Source: Paenibacillus artemisiicola
Lineage (GTDB): Bacteria > Bacillota > Bacilli > Paenibacillales > Paenibacillaceae
Reading direction: 5' to 3'
NCBI RefSeq assembly: GCF_017652985.1
Contig: NZ_JAGGDJ010000011.1
Coordinates: 1-64,000, forward strand
Length of the DNA: 64,000 nucleotides
Below the pieces are notes generated by a model that saw only the letters and a list, made by a program, of their open reading frames with translations, was not told the DNA's origin and did no database searches. This document shows positions 9,356 to 17,984 of this stretch, in pieces; the first letter of the stretch is position 1; every line of letters starts with the position of its first letter. Position numbers and translations under genes: made by a program.

Positions 9356-10309
9356 TCAGTCGAACCAGCCTTTCACCTTAAACCATGCGAACATGCCGAG
9401 CGCCACGATTCCCATGATGATGAGAACGCCGTAGTAGCCGGTATGCCACTTCAGCTCCGGCATATTCTCGAAATTCATGCCGTAGACGCCGGCGATAAAC
9501 GTCAGCGGCATGAAAATGACCGTGATGACCGTCAGCGTCTTCATGATCGTGTTCATGCGGTTGGCGCTGAGGGACATGTAGTGGTCGCGCAGATCCGACG
9601 TCATCTCGCGGTTGGACTCGACGATTTCGGCCAGCTTCAGCAGATGGTCGTACACGTCCGTGAAGAACATCTGGTAGCGGTTCAGGTTTTCGATCCGCTG
9701 CGTGTTCTGGATCCGGTACAGCAGCTCGCGCATCGGCAGGACCGTCTTGCGCAGCTTCAGCAGCCGGTTCCGCATGTCGAACACCTGCTCAAGCTTCTGC
9801 CTGGTGCCTTGGTCGTTCGAGCCCGTCGCGAACTCCAGAATCTGATCCTCGATCGCTTGAGCGGCCGGAAAATATTCGTCCACCAGCTCGTCGATGACGA
9901 CATACGCCGCATGGATGCAGCCGTGCGTCTCCCAATGCGGCTTATGCAGCACCTTCTCCCAGGCGCGCAGCAGCTCGCGGCGGGGGTGCTTGTGATAGCT
10001 GACCAGGTAGTTCGGGCCGAGAAACAGGTCGACCTCCTGCGTCTCCAGCGTGTCCGCCGACATCGCGTGCAGGACGAGGAAGTGGACGTCGTCGTAATGG
10101 TCCAATTTCGGGCGCTGCAAATAGTACAGGCAGTCCTCGATCGCGAGCGGATGGAAGTGAAAATGCCCTTCCCCCAGCAGCAGCGCCTCCTCGGCCGACG
10201 GAGCCATGAAGTCGACCCAAAACCAGGTAACCGCGTAGTCCTTCAGTTCTTCGAGCGAGGACAGCTGGACCATCCGCTTGTCCTCCGTAGCGGCAAGTAT
10301 ACGAATCAT
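9356..10309 (-). CDS. corA: CorA-type magnesium/cobalt transporter
   Basis: The 317-residue protein has a long cytoplasmic alpha/beta domain and two C-terminal transmembrane helices. The first helix (TVITVIFMPLTFIAGVYGMN) ends in the signature GMN selectivity motif, and the second is YYGVLIIMGIVALGMFAWF. CorA forms a pentameric Mg2+ channel in the plasma membrane. The ATG at 10309 has GGAG 9 bases upstream; the longer frame from 10342 starts with 11 atypical residues. It is followed closely by the spore-protein gene on the same strand, but a shared transcript is not shown. Confidence 0.93.
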   Translation of the reverse strand: MIRILAATEDKRMVQLSSLEELKDYAVTWFWVDFMAPSAEEALLLGEGHFHFHPLAIEDCLYYLQRPKLDHYDDVHFLVLHAMSADTLETQEVDLFLGPNYLVSYHKHPRRELLRAWEKVLHKPHWETHGCIHAAYVVIDELVDEYFPAAQAIEDQILEFATGSNDQGTRQKLEQVFDMRNRLLKLRKTVLPMRELLYRIQNTQRIENLNRYQMFFTDVYDHLLKLAEIVESNREMTSDLRDHYMSLSANRMNTIMKTLTVITVIFMPLTFIAGVYGMNFENMPELKWHTGYYGVLIIMGIVALGMFAWFKVKGWFD

Positions 10310-10370
10310 GATGCACGCACTCCAATGCAAAGCCGTTTTCAACTAGTGTATCACCCGAAGCCGCCCCCAA

Positions 10371-10395
10371 TCAAAAAGCAGGGTCCCCCGCTCAA
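10371..10395 (-). terminator. Weak terminator overlapping the end of the SLH protein gene
   Basis: On the minus strand AGCGGG-GGAC-CCTGCT is followed by TTTTTG. The stem is only 6 bp with one G-T pair and overlaps the stop codon. Confidence 0.45.
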
Positions 10396-11903
10396 TCGTA
10401 CGCGAACCGGAACGTCACCACGCCGCTGTTGTCCAGCGTATAGGCATAAGACCGGACGTTGTCGTGCTTGGTGATCATGGCGTTCCAAAAATCTTCGCCG
10501 TTCGGGTCGGCGTACGTCCGCTTGAGCGTGATCGTCTCCTCGCCCGCCTCGATCGCGGCGTCGACGCGCGCCTCGAACGCGGCCGGCGTGTCCGCGACCA
10601 GCCCGTTGTAGACGTAGTAGTTGTACGCCTGCGCGGTCGCCTTCGGCAGCTTGTCCGTCCATACGTGGTCCCGGCGAAGCTCCGCGTCCGTGACGTTGAA
10701 GTATCCGTACGCCACCCGCCCTTCCAGGTCCGGCACGGGATCGTCCCAGGTGACGTCCAGGTTGTAGTAGCTGCCTTCGATCTTGACCTTGTTCCATGCA
10801 TGCGCGCCGCCCCCGGCCGTGCCCCGCACGTAGTAGGCCTCGATGCCCGCCATCCGCAGCAGCAGCTGGGCCGTGTACGCGTAGCCTTGACAGACGGCGA
10901 CGCCGTCGACCAGCAGACCGTACATCGTGTAGGAATCGGCCGGCACCGTGTCCTTGCGGTAATTGTCGTAATCGTAAGCCGCGTGCAGCAAAATATAATC
11001 GTGGATCGCCAGCTCCCGCTCGTATTCCGTCATGCCCGGCTTGACGATCTCGGCGAGAATCTCGCGCGCCTTCTTGTCGACGATGCCCGCCCGCTCGTCC
11101 TTGATGACGACCGGCTTCGTCTGCAGCGGCGCGCCCAGCAGGTCGGCCTCGCTCCGGACGAAGTACGAGCCGAACCGCTCGAAGATCCGGTACACGAGCA
11201 CGATGGACTGCTCCCGCGTCGTCGTCTGCTTCGGCAGGAAGCGCGCGTACGGGCCCGTGCCGTCGCCCTTCATGACGCCGCTCGCCGCCAGCAAGCCGAC
11301 CGCCTCGCGCGACCAGTCGGCCAGCTGCTTCGCGTCCGCGAATACGGGGGCCGTCCCGGCCGCGCCCGAAGCCAGCTCGTCGCGGAAGCCCGCCTTGGCG
11401 AGCGTGTTATAGAGCATGAGCGCGATTTGCTCGCGCGTCACCGTCGCCTTGGGCGAGAAGGTATGCGCGCCCGTCCCCTTCACGATGCCGAGCGCGTACG
11501 CCCGCAGCACGCCGGCGCTGCTCGTGTCCTTGAACGGATTGGCGCCCGGCGCCGGCGCCTCCTGGTCGGTCAGCACCTCGTACAGCTGCACGGCCATATC
11601 GCTGAATTCCTGGCGCGTGAGCGCCAGCTGGTAGCTGTTCGTCAGGCCGTACGGAATGAGCCCGCTCGCGATGGCCGCGTCGATCTCGGCCTTCGCCCAG
11701 GAGCTCGGCGCGCCCGCCGCCGCCGCGGCCGCCGGCCGGGCCGGCCAGCCCAGCTGTCCCGCCAGCAGCGCGACGATCAAGATAAGCGCGATCCCCATGC
11801 CGCGCGTTCGTATCCGCATTGGCGTCCGTATTGGTTTCTGTCTCTGTTCCGTCTTCCGTTTCCCCATTTGCAGCTGCTTCTGTATCCGCTTCCGGTTCTG
11901 CAT
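10392..11903 (-). CDS. Secreted SLH-domain protein with C-terminal transglutaminase-like domain
   Basis: After an Arg/Lys-rich start, a hydrophobic signal segment (IALILIVALLAGQLGW) leads into an Ala-rich cleavage region near residue 60. Two to three SLH repeats follow at about 65-250 (for example TRQEFSDMAVQLYE and VTREQIALMLYNTLAKAGF) and would anchor the protein to cell-wall polysaccharide. The C-terminal part is a transglutaminase-like fold, with Cys338 in GVAVCQGYAY, a His in GGAHAWNKV and an Asp in YYNLDVTWDD, so the catalytic triad is intact. Such proteins may crosslink or hydrolyse peptides at the surface; the substrate is unknown. The ATG at 11903 has GGGAGG about 12 bases upstream. 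Confidence 0.88.
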   Translation of the reverse strand: MQNRKRIQKQLQMGKRKTEQRQKPIRTPMRIRTRGMGIALILIVALLAGQLGWPARPAAAAAAGAPSSWAKAEIDAAIASGLIPYGLTNSYQLALTRQEFSDMAVQLYEVLTDQEAPAPGANPFKDTSSAGVLRAYALGIVKGTGAHTFSPKATVTREQIALMLYNTLAKAGFRDELASGAAGTAPVFADAKQLADWSREAVGLLAASGVMKGDGTGPYARFLPKQTTTREQSIVLVYRIFERFGSYFVRSEADLLGAPLQTKPVVIKDERAGIVDKKAREILAEIVKPGMTEYERELAIHDYILLHAAYDYDNYRKDTVPADSYTMYGLLVDGVAVCQGYAYTAQLLLRMAGIEAYYVRGTAGGGAHAWNKVKIEGSYYNLDVTWDDPVPDLEGRVAYGYFNVTDAELRRDHVWTDKLPKATAQAYNYYVYNGLVADTPAAFEARVDAAIEAGEETITLKRTYADPNGEDFWNAMITKHDNVRSYAYTLDNSGVVTFRFAYD

Positions 11904-12240
11904 CCGTTTCCGTACCCTCCCGCGTGTTCGCTAGGAATCTCTCGATTTCTCGCCAACGCTATGAATCTAGCATTTCGTCCCTAGCTTACCACATGCGCGG
12001 CCGCGATTTACAATATTTTGAATCCGCCGGACGCGAAAATGCCCCGAACGGCCTAGTCGCGGCCGCCTGGGGCAGTCCCGGGTTGCGCTGCGGAACGGCG
12101 CCGGCATCGACAGGCCGGCGAGGTGTCAAAAAGACCCAAGATGACGCCGCCCGACGGTTAAGCTATACTCGGAAGCATCGATGGTCCGCGGGCACCGCGG
12201 ACCGTATGCGATTGGACGTTGTCTTAGGAGGTCGACAGCC
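11904..12240. other. Divergent intergenic region
   Basis: This 337-base stretch separates the SLH gene (minus) from the AraC gene (plus). It holds a candidate promoter and a hairpin near the AraC gene, given separately. No small gene was recognised in it. Confidence 0.5.
12141..12203 (+). promoter_or_regulatory. Candidate promoter and inverted repeat upstream of the AraC regulator
   Basis: ATGACG (12141-12146) and TATACT (12164-12169) are 17 bases apart. Just downstream, GGTCCGCGG-GCA-CCGCGGACC (12183-12203) is a perfect 9-bp inverted repeat in the predicted leader. It could be an operator for autoregulation or an mRNA hairpin. Confidence 0.4.
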
Positions 12241-13245
12241 ATGAACGCTCCTTCCGCAGACCGCATCAAGATCGCGCCGGGCTTCTGGACAAGCTTAAGA
12301 AGCATCGGGGTGGAACCCGTTGACGTAGCGATCCAAGCCCGTCTAGCGCGATCCGTCATCGACGAACCGTTCGTCACGGCCGCCCGCTATTACGCGATCT
12401 GGCAGGCCTATTCCGATCTAATCGGCGGCGCCGCCGCGGGAATCGTCAAGCTTGCGACCGCGTACGAAACGGCTCACTATCCGCCGGCCGCCTTGGCGAC
12501 CTTCCACGCCCGCGACTACCGGGACGCGCTGAACCGCATGGCGCGCTATAAGCAGCTTTGTCCCCCGGAAAACTTGCGCATGCGGGAAGACGGCGGGCAG
12601 TGCTCGATAGAATTGGCGTGGCGGGATGCCGGGCAACCCGGACCGCCGGTGCTCGTCGGCATCACGTTCGCCTACCTGCTCGAGCTCGGGCGCCGGGGAA
12701 CCGGCCGTCGCCTGACGGCTCGTTCCGTCGAAATCATCCCTTCCATGGGCGACGTTCGCGCCCTTGAAGATTATTTCGGCTGCCGCGTTCGGACGGGGGC
12801 GGACCGCAACCGGCTAACGCTGAATCGGGACGATCTGGACCGTCCCTTCGCTTCGCACAACGAAGAGCTTCTCGAGATTCTGACTCCCGCCTTGGACCGT
12901 ACGCTGGATGAACGACGGAACCCGCCCGCCATAAGCGCTTTAGTGAAGCAGACCTTGTCCCGATTCCTCGCGCGAGGGCCAATCGATATCCCGACCGTCG
13001 CCTTCGAGCTGGGCATGAGCGATCGCACCTTGCAGCGCAGACTGACGGACGAAGGCACGAACTTCAAGCGGTTGTTGGCGCAAACCCGGCACGAGCGGGC
13101 GCTCGCTTACTTGGCGGACCCGTCGCTCGCGATCAAAGAGATCGCGTTTCTCGTCGGCTACGAGGACCAGAATTCGTTCTATCGCGCGTTCCGCTCGTGG
13201 GAAGGGGAGACCCCCGCCAATTGGCGCGCCGCGCAAGAACGTTGA
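12241..13245 (+). CDS. AraC-family regulator with arabinose-binding-like N-terminal domain
   Basis: The 334-residue protein has an all-alpha N-terminal domain of the type found in ArgR/OruR-like regulators (about 15-210). The C-terminal AraC double helix-turn-helix contains IPTVAFELGMSDRTLQRRL and IKEIAFLVGYEDQNSFYRAFRSWEGETPANWR. This architecture is more common in Proteobacteria and Actinobacteria than in Bacillales, so transfer is possible. The ATG at 12241 has AGGAGG 9 bases upstream. The next gene, a short-chain dehydrogenase 74 bases away on the same strand, is its probable target or operon partner. The inducer is unknown. Confidence 0.88.
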   Translation: MNAPSADRIKIAPGFWTSLRSIGVEPVDVAIQARLARSVIDEPFVTAARYYAIWQAYSDLIGGAAAGIVKLATAYETAHYPPAALATFHARDYRDALNRMARYKQLCPPENLRMREDGGQCSIELAWRDAGQPGPPVLVGITFAYLLELGRRGTGRRLTARSVEIIPSMGDVRALEDYFGCRVRTGADRNRLTLNRDDLDRPFASHNEELLEILTPALDRTLDERRNPPAISALVKQTLSRFLARGPIDIPTVAFELGMSDRTLQRRLTDEGTNFKRLLAQTRHERALAYLADPSLAIKEIAFLVGYEDQNSFYRAFRSWEGETPANWRAAQER

Positions 13246-13319
13246 CGTTCCGCGCTAGTTACCGGGCAGGCGAAGTGAAGTATCCTAATCCCTATCCTAG
13301 ACAAAAGGAGTACAAGCAG

Positions 13320-14114
13320 ATGGAGATGGGATTAACGAATAAGACGGCTTTAGTAACGGGATCGACCCGAGGCATCGGAAAAGCGATTGCCCTTGAACTC
13401 GCCCGGGAAGGCGTTCACGTGCTTGTCAACGGCCGGAACAACGACGACGTCGCGCGCACGGTCGCGGAGATCCGAGCGGCGTTCCCGGAGACGGAACCGC
13501 GGAACGCGGCGGCCGACCTCGCCGATGCGCGGCAAAGAGAAGCTTTGCTCGCGAGGTACCCTTGCGTCGATATTCTCGTCAACAACGCGGGCATCTACGA
13601 GATCATGGCCTATGACGATGTAGACGATGACGTATGGGAGAAGTACATCCGCACCAACGTTTTGGCCGCCAACGGCTTAACCAAGTTTTATCTGCCTGCC
13701 ATGCTGAACCGCGAATTCGGCCGCATCGTCTTCATCGCGAGCGAAGAAGCCGTCATGCCTTCCGGCCAGATGCCTCAATATGGCGTGACCAAATCCATGC
13801 TGTTGTCGCTGTCCCGGAGCTTGTCCAAGCTGACCCGCGGCGCCGAGGTGACCGTGAACGCAATCTTGCCGGGACCGACCCTCTCCGAGAACGTGCGGCA
13901 GATCATCGAAAGCGCGTATGCGAACGAAGAAATGGCCTTCGAGGCGAAAGAGAAGGATTTTATGGCGAAGCACCTGCCTCAATCCGAAATCCAACGGTTT
14001 ATCCGGCCCGCGGAGATCGGCCGCTTGACCGCGTTCATCTGCAGCCCGATGGCCTCCGCCTTCAGTGGTTCTCCGATCCGCATGGACGGCGGAATGGTAC
14101 CGACGATATTCTGA
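13320..14114 (+). CDS. Short-chain dehydrogenase/reductase (SDR)
   Basis: The 264-residue classical SDR has the cofactor loop TGSTRGIG near residue 12, the NNAG motif in VDILVNNAGIYE, and Tyr154/Lys158 in YGVTK. The catalytic Ser is in FIASEEAV. An Arg in the second beta-strand region (VNGRNND) suggests NADP(H) preference. The C-terminus ends in DGGMVPTIF, typical of FabG-like reductases. The start at 13320 has AAGGAG about 10 bases upstream; the longer frame from 13197 overlaps the AraC gene. It sits behind the AraC regulator and ends at a bidirectional terminator. The substrate is not predictable. Confidence 0.9.
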   Translation: MEMGLTNKTALVTGSTRGIGKAIALELAREGVHVLVNGRNNDDVARTVAEIRAAFPETEPRNAAADLADARQREALLARYPCVDILVNNAGIYEIMAYDDVDDDVWEKYIRTNVLAANGLTKFYLPAMLNREFGRIVFIASEEAVMPSGQMPQYGVTKSMLLSLSRSLSKLTRGAEVTVNAILPGPTLSENVRQIIESAYANEEMAFEAKEKDFMAKHLPQSEIQRFIRPAEIGRLTAFICSPMASAFSGSPIRMDGGMVPTIF

Positions 14115-14151
14115 TTGTTCGGGTTGGCGGATGCGATCGTGCGGCAAAACA

Positions 14152-14196
14152 AAAAAACAGTCGGCCGCTTTATTTTCGCGTCGGACTGTTTTTTTG
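14152..14196. terminator. Bidirectional terminator between convergent genes
   Basis: ACAGTC...GGACTGT with a GC-rich inner part is flanked by seven A on the left and seven T on the right. It can therefore stop both the SDR transcript and the opposing ABC/two-component operon. Confidence 0.85.
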
Positions 14197-14218
14197 TGAG
14201 TTCCCCGAAATGTCCGTA

Positions 14219-14818
14219 CTACAGCCAGCCGTTCTTCTCCGCGATGCCGATCGCGTCGATCCGGTTCTTGGCCTCCAGCTTCTGGATCGCCTCGGACAGG
14301 TAATTGCGCACCGTCCCCGCGGACAGGTAGAGCCTGCCGGCGATATCGCCCGCGGAGAGCCCTTCCGCGGCCAGGCGCAGCACCTCGCGCTCGCGCTCCG
14401 ACAGCGGGTTCTCGCTCTCGAAGAACGACAGGGCGAGCTCCGGGCTGACCGCGCGGCCGCCCTTGTGCACCGTCCGCAGCGCCGCGCCCAGCTCGTCGAT
14501 CGGCGAATCCTTGAGCAGGAAGCCGCGAACCCCCGCCTTCATCGCCCGCTGGAAATACCCCGAACGCGAAAAGGTCGTCAAAATGACGACTTTGCACGCA
14601 TGGCCCCGCTCCTTCAGCTTCTCCGCGACGTCGAGTCCGCTCATGTGCGGCATCTCGATGTCCATGACGCAAATATCCGGCCGGAGCCGCTCGATCTGCT
14701 CCAGCGCCTGCCGGCCGTCCTCCGCCTGGGCCACGACCTCGATGTCGTCCTCCAGGTCGAGCAGCGCGCTGAGCGCGCCGCGCAGCATGCCCTGGTCTTC
14801 CGCTACGATGACTTTCAT
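14219..14818 (-). CDS. NarL/LuxR-family response regulator (YvfU/DesR-like)
   Basis: The 199-residue regulator has a receiver domain with phospho-acceptor Asp53 in ICVMDIEMP and a LLKDSPI lysine. The C-terminal LuxR helix-turn-helix contains LSEREREVLRLAAEGLSAGDIAGRL. It is the last gene of a four-gene operon: ATPase, permease, kinase, regulator. The order matches B. subtilis yvfRSTU, and by analogy the regulator would control the transporter operon. It starts 3 bases after the kinase stop codon. Confidence 0.93.
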   Translation of the reverse strand: MKVIVAEDQGMLRGALSALLDLEDDIEVVAQAEDGRQALEQIERLRPDICVMDIEMPHMSGLDVAEKLKERGHACKVVILTTFSRSGYFQRAMKAGVRGFLLKDSPIDELGAALRTVHKGGRAVSPELALSFFESENPLSEREREVLRLAAEGLSAGDIAGRLYLSAGTVRNYLSEAIQKLEAKNRIDAIGIAEKNGWL

Positions 14819-14821
14819 GGC

Positions 14822-16072
14822 CTATGCGCCCTCCCTTGCTTTATCCACGAGCGGCACCGTGAAGACGAGCCGCGTTCCGCGCTCCGCGAGCGGCCGCTCC
14901 GCCGCGAGCACGCCCTCGATCAGCTTCAGCCGGTCGCGCATCCCCTTCATGCCGTTGCAGCCCGCGGCCGTTTCGTCCTTGCCCTTGTCCGGCAGCCCGA
15001 CGCCGTCGTCCTCGACCGTCATCCGCAGGACGCCCGGCTCCCGCCGCAGATCCACGGTGCAGACGCGGGCCCGGCTGTGCTTCACGACGTTCGTGACCGA
15101 CTCGCGCAGGCACATGCCGAGGATGTTGTCGATGAGCGGCGACGGACTCAAGCGCTCGGCATCGCTCTCGCTCCCTTGCGCCGCGACGCCGAAGCGCGGG
15201 GATTCGCCCGCGAAGGCGGCCTCTTCCTCCGGCGAGACCGTACCGCCGTCGCGCGCCGCCGCCTCGGCCAGCTCGCCCCGCTTCTCGAGGAAGATGCCCG
15301 CGGCGGCCAGAATTTGCTTGGCATGGTCGACCTCTTGGCGAATCGTCACCGCGTTCATGCCCGATACTAATTCCCGGACCTGCTTCAAGGCGGCGCGCGA
15401 CGTCATCTGAATGTCCTTCACTTCCTGCGCGGCGCGCTCGGGGTTCTTCATGATCAGTTTCTCGGCCAGCTCGCTCTTCAGCGTGATGAGCGACAGCGTA
15501 TGGCCGAGCGTGTCGTGCAGGTCGCGGGAGATGCGCTGCCGTTCTTCGTTCTTCGACAGCCGCGCGATCTCCTCGTTGGCGAGGTTCAGCTTCTTGCGCA
15601 GCTCCTTCGACCGCTGCCCCAGCTTGAAGCCGATCGGCATGAGCAGCATGACGGCCATGGCCGGGAAGAGCTGCACCATCATGTCCGGATCGCGATACAC
15701 CTGCCAATAGACGATATTGAACCCGAACAGCCCCAGCATCAGGACATAGCCGGCGATCAGCTCCCAGCGCTTCCGCAGCTGCCCGACGAGCGGCGACGCG
15801 TAGAACGCCAGATAGATGCCGCTCGCGTCGAACTTCAGGCAGAACAGCAGCGTGATCGCGATGAGGCCGAACACGGAGACGATCCGCCAGCGGTCCAGGA
15901 AGTAGCCGCCGACGTACAGCGCGACGAAGACGACGACGACGCCCAGGCCTTCGATCATCTGCACCGCGGGCAGCTGGAACAGCGCCGTGAGCGGGAACAC
16001 CAGATAGACGAGCCAGACCAGCGTAAAGACGAGAGGCGGTCCCGATGCGGGCCGCCTGGCGAATTTGAACAT
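14822..16072 (-). CDS. DesK/YvfT-like sensor histidine kinase (HisKA_3)
   Basis: Five or so transmembrane helices occupy residues 1-140 with almost no extracytoplasmic domain. This is typical of kinases that sense membrane state or a transporter partner. The dimerisation domain carries His186 in SRDLHDTLGHTLSLI, and the ATPase domain has ESVTNVVKHS and VEDDGVGLPD. A linker of about 45 residues rich in Glu, Ala and Ser (centred on residue 285) lies between them and is unusual. The gene starts 3 bases from the permease stop and ends 3 bases before the regulator. Confidence 0.93.
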   Translation of the reverse strand: MFKFARRPASGPPLVFTLVWLVYLVFPLTALFQLPAVQMIEGLGVVVVFVALYVGGYFLDRWRIVSVFGLIAITLLFCLKFDASGIYLAFYASPLVGQLRKRWELIAGYVLMLGLFGFNIVYWQVYRDPDMMVQLFPAMAVMLLMPIGFKLGQRSKELRKKLNLANEEIARLSKNEERQRISRDLHDTLGHTLSLITLKSELAEKLIMKNPERAAQEVKDIQMTSRAALKQVRELVSGMNAVTIRQEVDHAKQILAAAGIFLEKRGELAEAAARDGGTVSPEEEAAFAGESPRFGVAAQGSESDAERLSPSPLIDNILGMCLRESVTNVVKHSRARVCTVDLRREPGVLRMTVEDDGVGLPDKGKDETAAGCNGMKGMRDRLKLIEGVLAAERPLAERGTRLVFTVPLVDKAREGA

Positions 16073-16075
16073 GGA

Positions 16076-16828
16076 TTACACCGCTTCCTGCTTTCTCATG
16101 ATATAAGAAGATACTACCATGAACACGACCACGTATGCAGCCAAAATTCCGATGCCAGCCCAGTCGACCGTGCCGCCGGCAAGCATGTTCCACGCGCCTT
16201 GGCCGAGCCGATAGGTCGGCAGCGCCTTGGCGATGTCCTGCATCGTCTTCGACATCGTCGTGATGGGCATCCACAGGCCGCCGAGCACGGACATGCCCAT
16301 GTAGACGATCATGCTGACGACCTGCACCGCGTCCGGGTTGCGCATCGAGCCGAAGAGCGTGCCGAGCGCCATGAACGACATGCCGCCGATCCAGATCCAC
16401 AGACCGCACGAGAGCCAGGTCGACGCCGGCAGGTCGAGATGCTTGCCGAAGCCGCCGATGAGGAACATCATGACGATGATGAACAGGTTGATGAGCGCCT
16501 GCGCGCCGATCTTGGAGACGATGTATGCCCAGGAAGGGAGCGGCGTGATCTTCAGCATCCGGATCCAGCCTTGGGAACGCTCGCGGGCGAGCCGCATGCT
16601 GAAGGTCGTGAAGCTCGCGCCGATGATGCCGTAGCAGGTCATGGACATCAAGTAGTACGCATTGAAGTTCGTGCCGGCGATGTCCTGGTTGCCGATCGTG
16701 CTCGAGAAGAGGAAGTAGAAGACGACCGGCATGATGACCGAGAAAATGACGAACCGTTTATTGCGGACCGTCCGCAGCAATTCCGCCTTGCATTGGGCGA
16801 CCGTCGCCCGAAGCATCGTTTGATTCAT
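16076..16828 (-). CDS. ABC-2 type transporter permease (YvfS-like)
   Basis: The 250-residue integral membrane protein has six predicted helices, including VIFSVIMPVVFYFLFS near the N-terminus and LAAYVVVFMVVSSYIM at the end. A cytoplasmic Arg-rich loop (RLARERSQGWIRML) matches the ABC-2 coupling region. With the preceding ATPase it forms an efflux system, probably for a lipid-like compound or antibiotic. It is third-base-spaced to the kinase gene, with only 3 bases between them. Confidence 0.92.
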   Translation of the reverse strand: MNQTMLRATVAQCKAELLRTVRNKRFVIFSVIMPVVFYFLFSSTIGNQDIAGTNFNAYYLMSMTCYGIIGASFTTFSMRLARERSQGWIRMLKITPLPSWAYIVSKIGAQALINLFIIVMMFLIGGFGKHLDLPASTWLSCGLWIWIGGMSFMALGTLFGSMRNPDAVQVVSMIVYMGMSVLGGLWMPITTMSKTMQDIAKALPTYRLGQGAWNMLAGGTVDWAGIGILAAYVVVFMVVSSYIMRKQEAV

Positions 16829-16912
16829 TCGTATTCATCTCCTAAATGAGGGTGGGCTATGCGATGTTGCGATCTCGCCTTTCGTTCCGTCAAGCCGAAT
16901 GTCCGAAGCGCC

Positions 16913-17803
16913 TTAGTTGGCTTGCTCCACGAGCGCCTGGAACGCGTCGTCCAGTCCGCCGCTGTGGATTTCGATGTCGCGCATATCGAACTTGCCTTCG
17001 ACGAGCGCCCGGATCAGGCCGTCGGTGTCGCGGCTGAACACTTTGACCTTGCGCCCGCTCCACTCGACGTCCGTGACGCCCGGCAGCCGGTGCAGCGCGT
17101 CCGTCGTGACCGACGGACCGGCCACGAACGAGACGACCCGGCCGGTCGTATCCGACTTGATCTCGCCCGGCGTGCCGTCGGCGATGATCCGGCCGTTGTT
17201 GATGACGACGATGCGGTCGGCGATGCTGTCCGCCTCGTCGAGGTAGTGCGTCGTCAGCACGATCGTCCGGCCTTTGCCGGCCATGGCGCGGACCGTGTCC
17301 CAGAACAGCTGGCGGGACGTCACGTCCATGCCGACCGTCGGCTCGTCGAGGAAGATGACGTCCGGGTCGCCCGCGAGCGAGAGGGCGAATCCGAGCCGGC
17401 GCTGCTGGCCGCCCGAGAGCGAGGAGGCGAGTTTATCTTTCTCGGCTTCGAGGTTCGATACCTTCAGCAGGTAATCGAGCGGCAGCGGCTTCTCGTAATA
17501 GCTGCGGAAGAGGTTGATGCTCTCGCCGACCTTCAGCCCGTCGATGACGCTGACTTCCTGCAGCATCGCGCCGATCCGGTCGCGGACGCGCGCGTCGCCG
17601 GGATCGCCGCCGAGCAGCTTGACCGTGCCCTTCGTCGGCTTGTGCAGGCCGAGGATCATGGACACCGTCGTCGTCTTGCCGGCGCCGTTCGGGCCGAGCA
17701 GCGCGACGACCGTGCCTTCCGCGATCGACAGCGTCAAATTGTCGACGGCTTTTTTGTCCTTGTAGATTTTGCTCACGCCGGTTAACTGAATTGCTGGTTT
17801 CAT
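16913..17803 (-). CDS. ABC transporter ATP-binding protein (YvfR-like)
   Basis: The 296-residue ATPase has Walker A GPNGAGKTTT, a Q loop in MLQEVSVI, signature LSGGQQRR, Walker B VIFLDEPTVGMD and the H-loop His in TTHYLDEAD. A C-terminal extension of about 80 residues follows, as in DrrA-type exporters. It is the first gene of the yvfRSTU-like operon. The ATG at 17803 has GGGAG 9 bases upstream; the in-frame GTG at 17812 overlaps that site. An inverted-repeat region upstream (17890-17930) is a candidate binding site for the operon's own regulator. Confidence 0.93.
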   Translation of the reverse strand: MKPAIQLTGVSKIYKDKKAVDNLTLSIAEGTVVALLGPNGAGKTTTVSMILGLHKPTKGTVKLLGGDPGDARVRDRIGAMLQEVSVIDGLKVGESINLFRSYYEKPLPLDYLLKVSNLEAEKDKLASSLSGGQQRRLGFALSLAGDPDVIFLDEPTVGMDVTSRQLFWDTVRAMAGKGRTIVLTTHYLDEADSIADRIVVINNGRIIADGTPGEIKSDTTGRVVSFVAGPSVTTDALHRLPGVTDVEWSGRKVKVFSRDTDGLIRALVEGKFDMRDIEIHSGGLDDAFQALVEQAN

Positions 17804-17889
17804 CTCGTTCACTCCCGCCTTCGCGTTCTTGATGATTTCATTCTACCGCCGGCGCCGGCCTCCCGGTACGCATGAACGTAATGCGTTTC

Positions 17890-17930
17890 GCATGACAAGT
17901 GTCACCCGTTTCGCGGCATGTTTGTCATGC
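17890..17930 (-). promoter_or_regulatory. Nested inverted repeats upstream of the ABC/two-component operon
   Basis: TGACA-AG-TGTCA (17893-17904) lies inside a wider pair GCATGACA (17890-17897) and TGTCATGC (17923-17930). The position, 90-130 bases before the ATPase start, suits a NarL/DesR-type activator site. This is an inference from symmetry only. Confidence 0.45.
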
Positions 17931-17949
17931 GCGCCGGCGCGGCCGCGGC

Positions 17950-17978
17950 TTGACGGATTACGGTTATGCGCGTATAAT
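17950..17978 (+). promoter_or_regulatory. Near-consensus sigma-A promoter with no downstream protein gene
   Basis: TTGACG (17950-17955) and TATAAT (17973-17978) are exactly 17 bases apart. This is one of the best vegetative promoters in the window. It fires on the plus strand into 300 bases without a coding frame, which supports the RNA gene called next. Confidence 0.8.
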
Positions 17979-17984
17979 GATGAA

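Noticed and set aside
13634..15370. 578-residue plus-strand frame
   Set aside because: It runs from the SDR gene in another phase into the complement of the two-component genes; a shadow.
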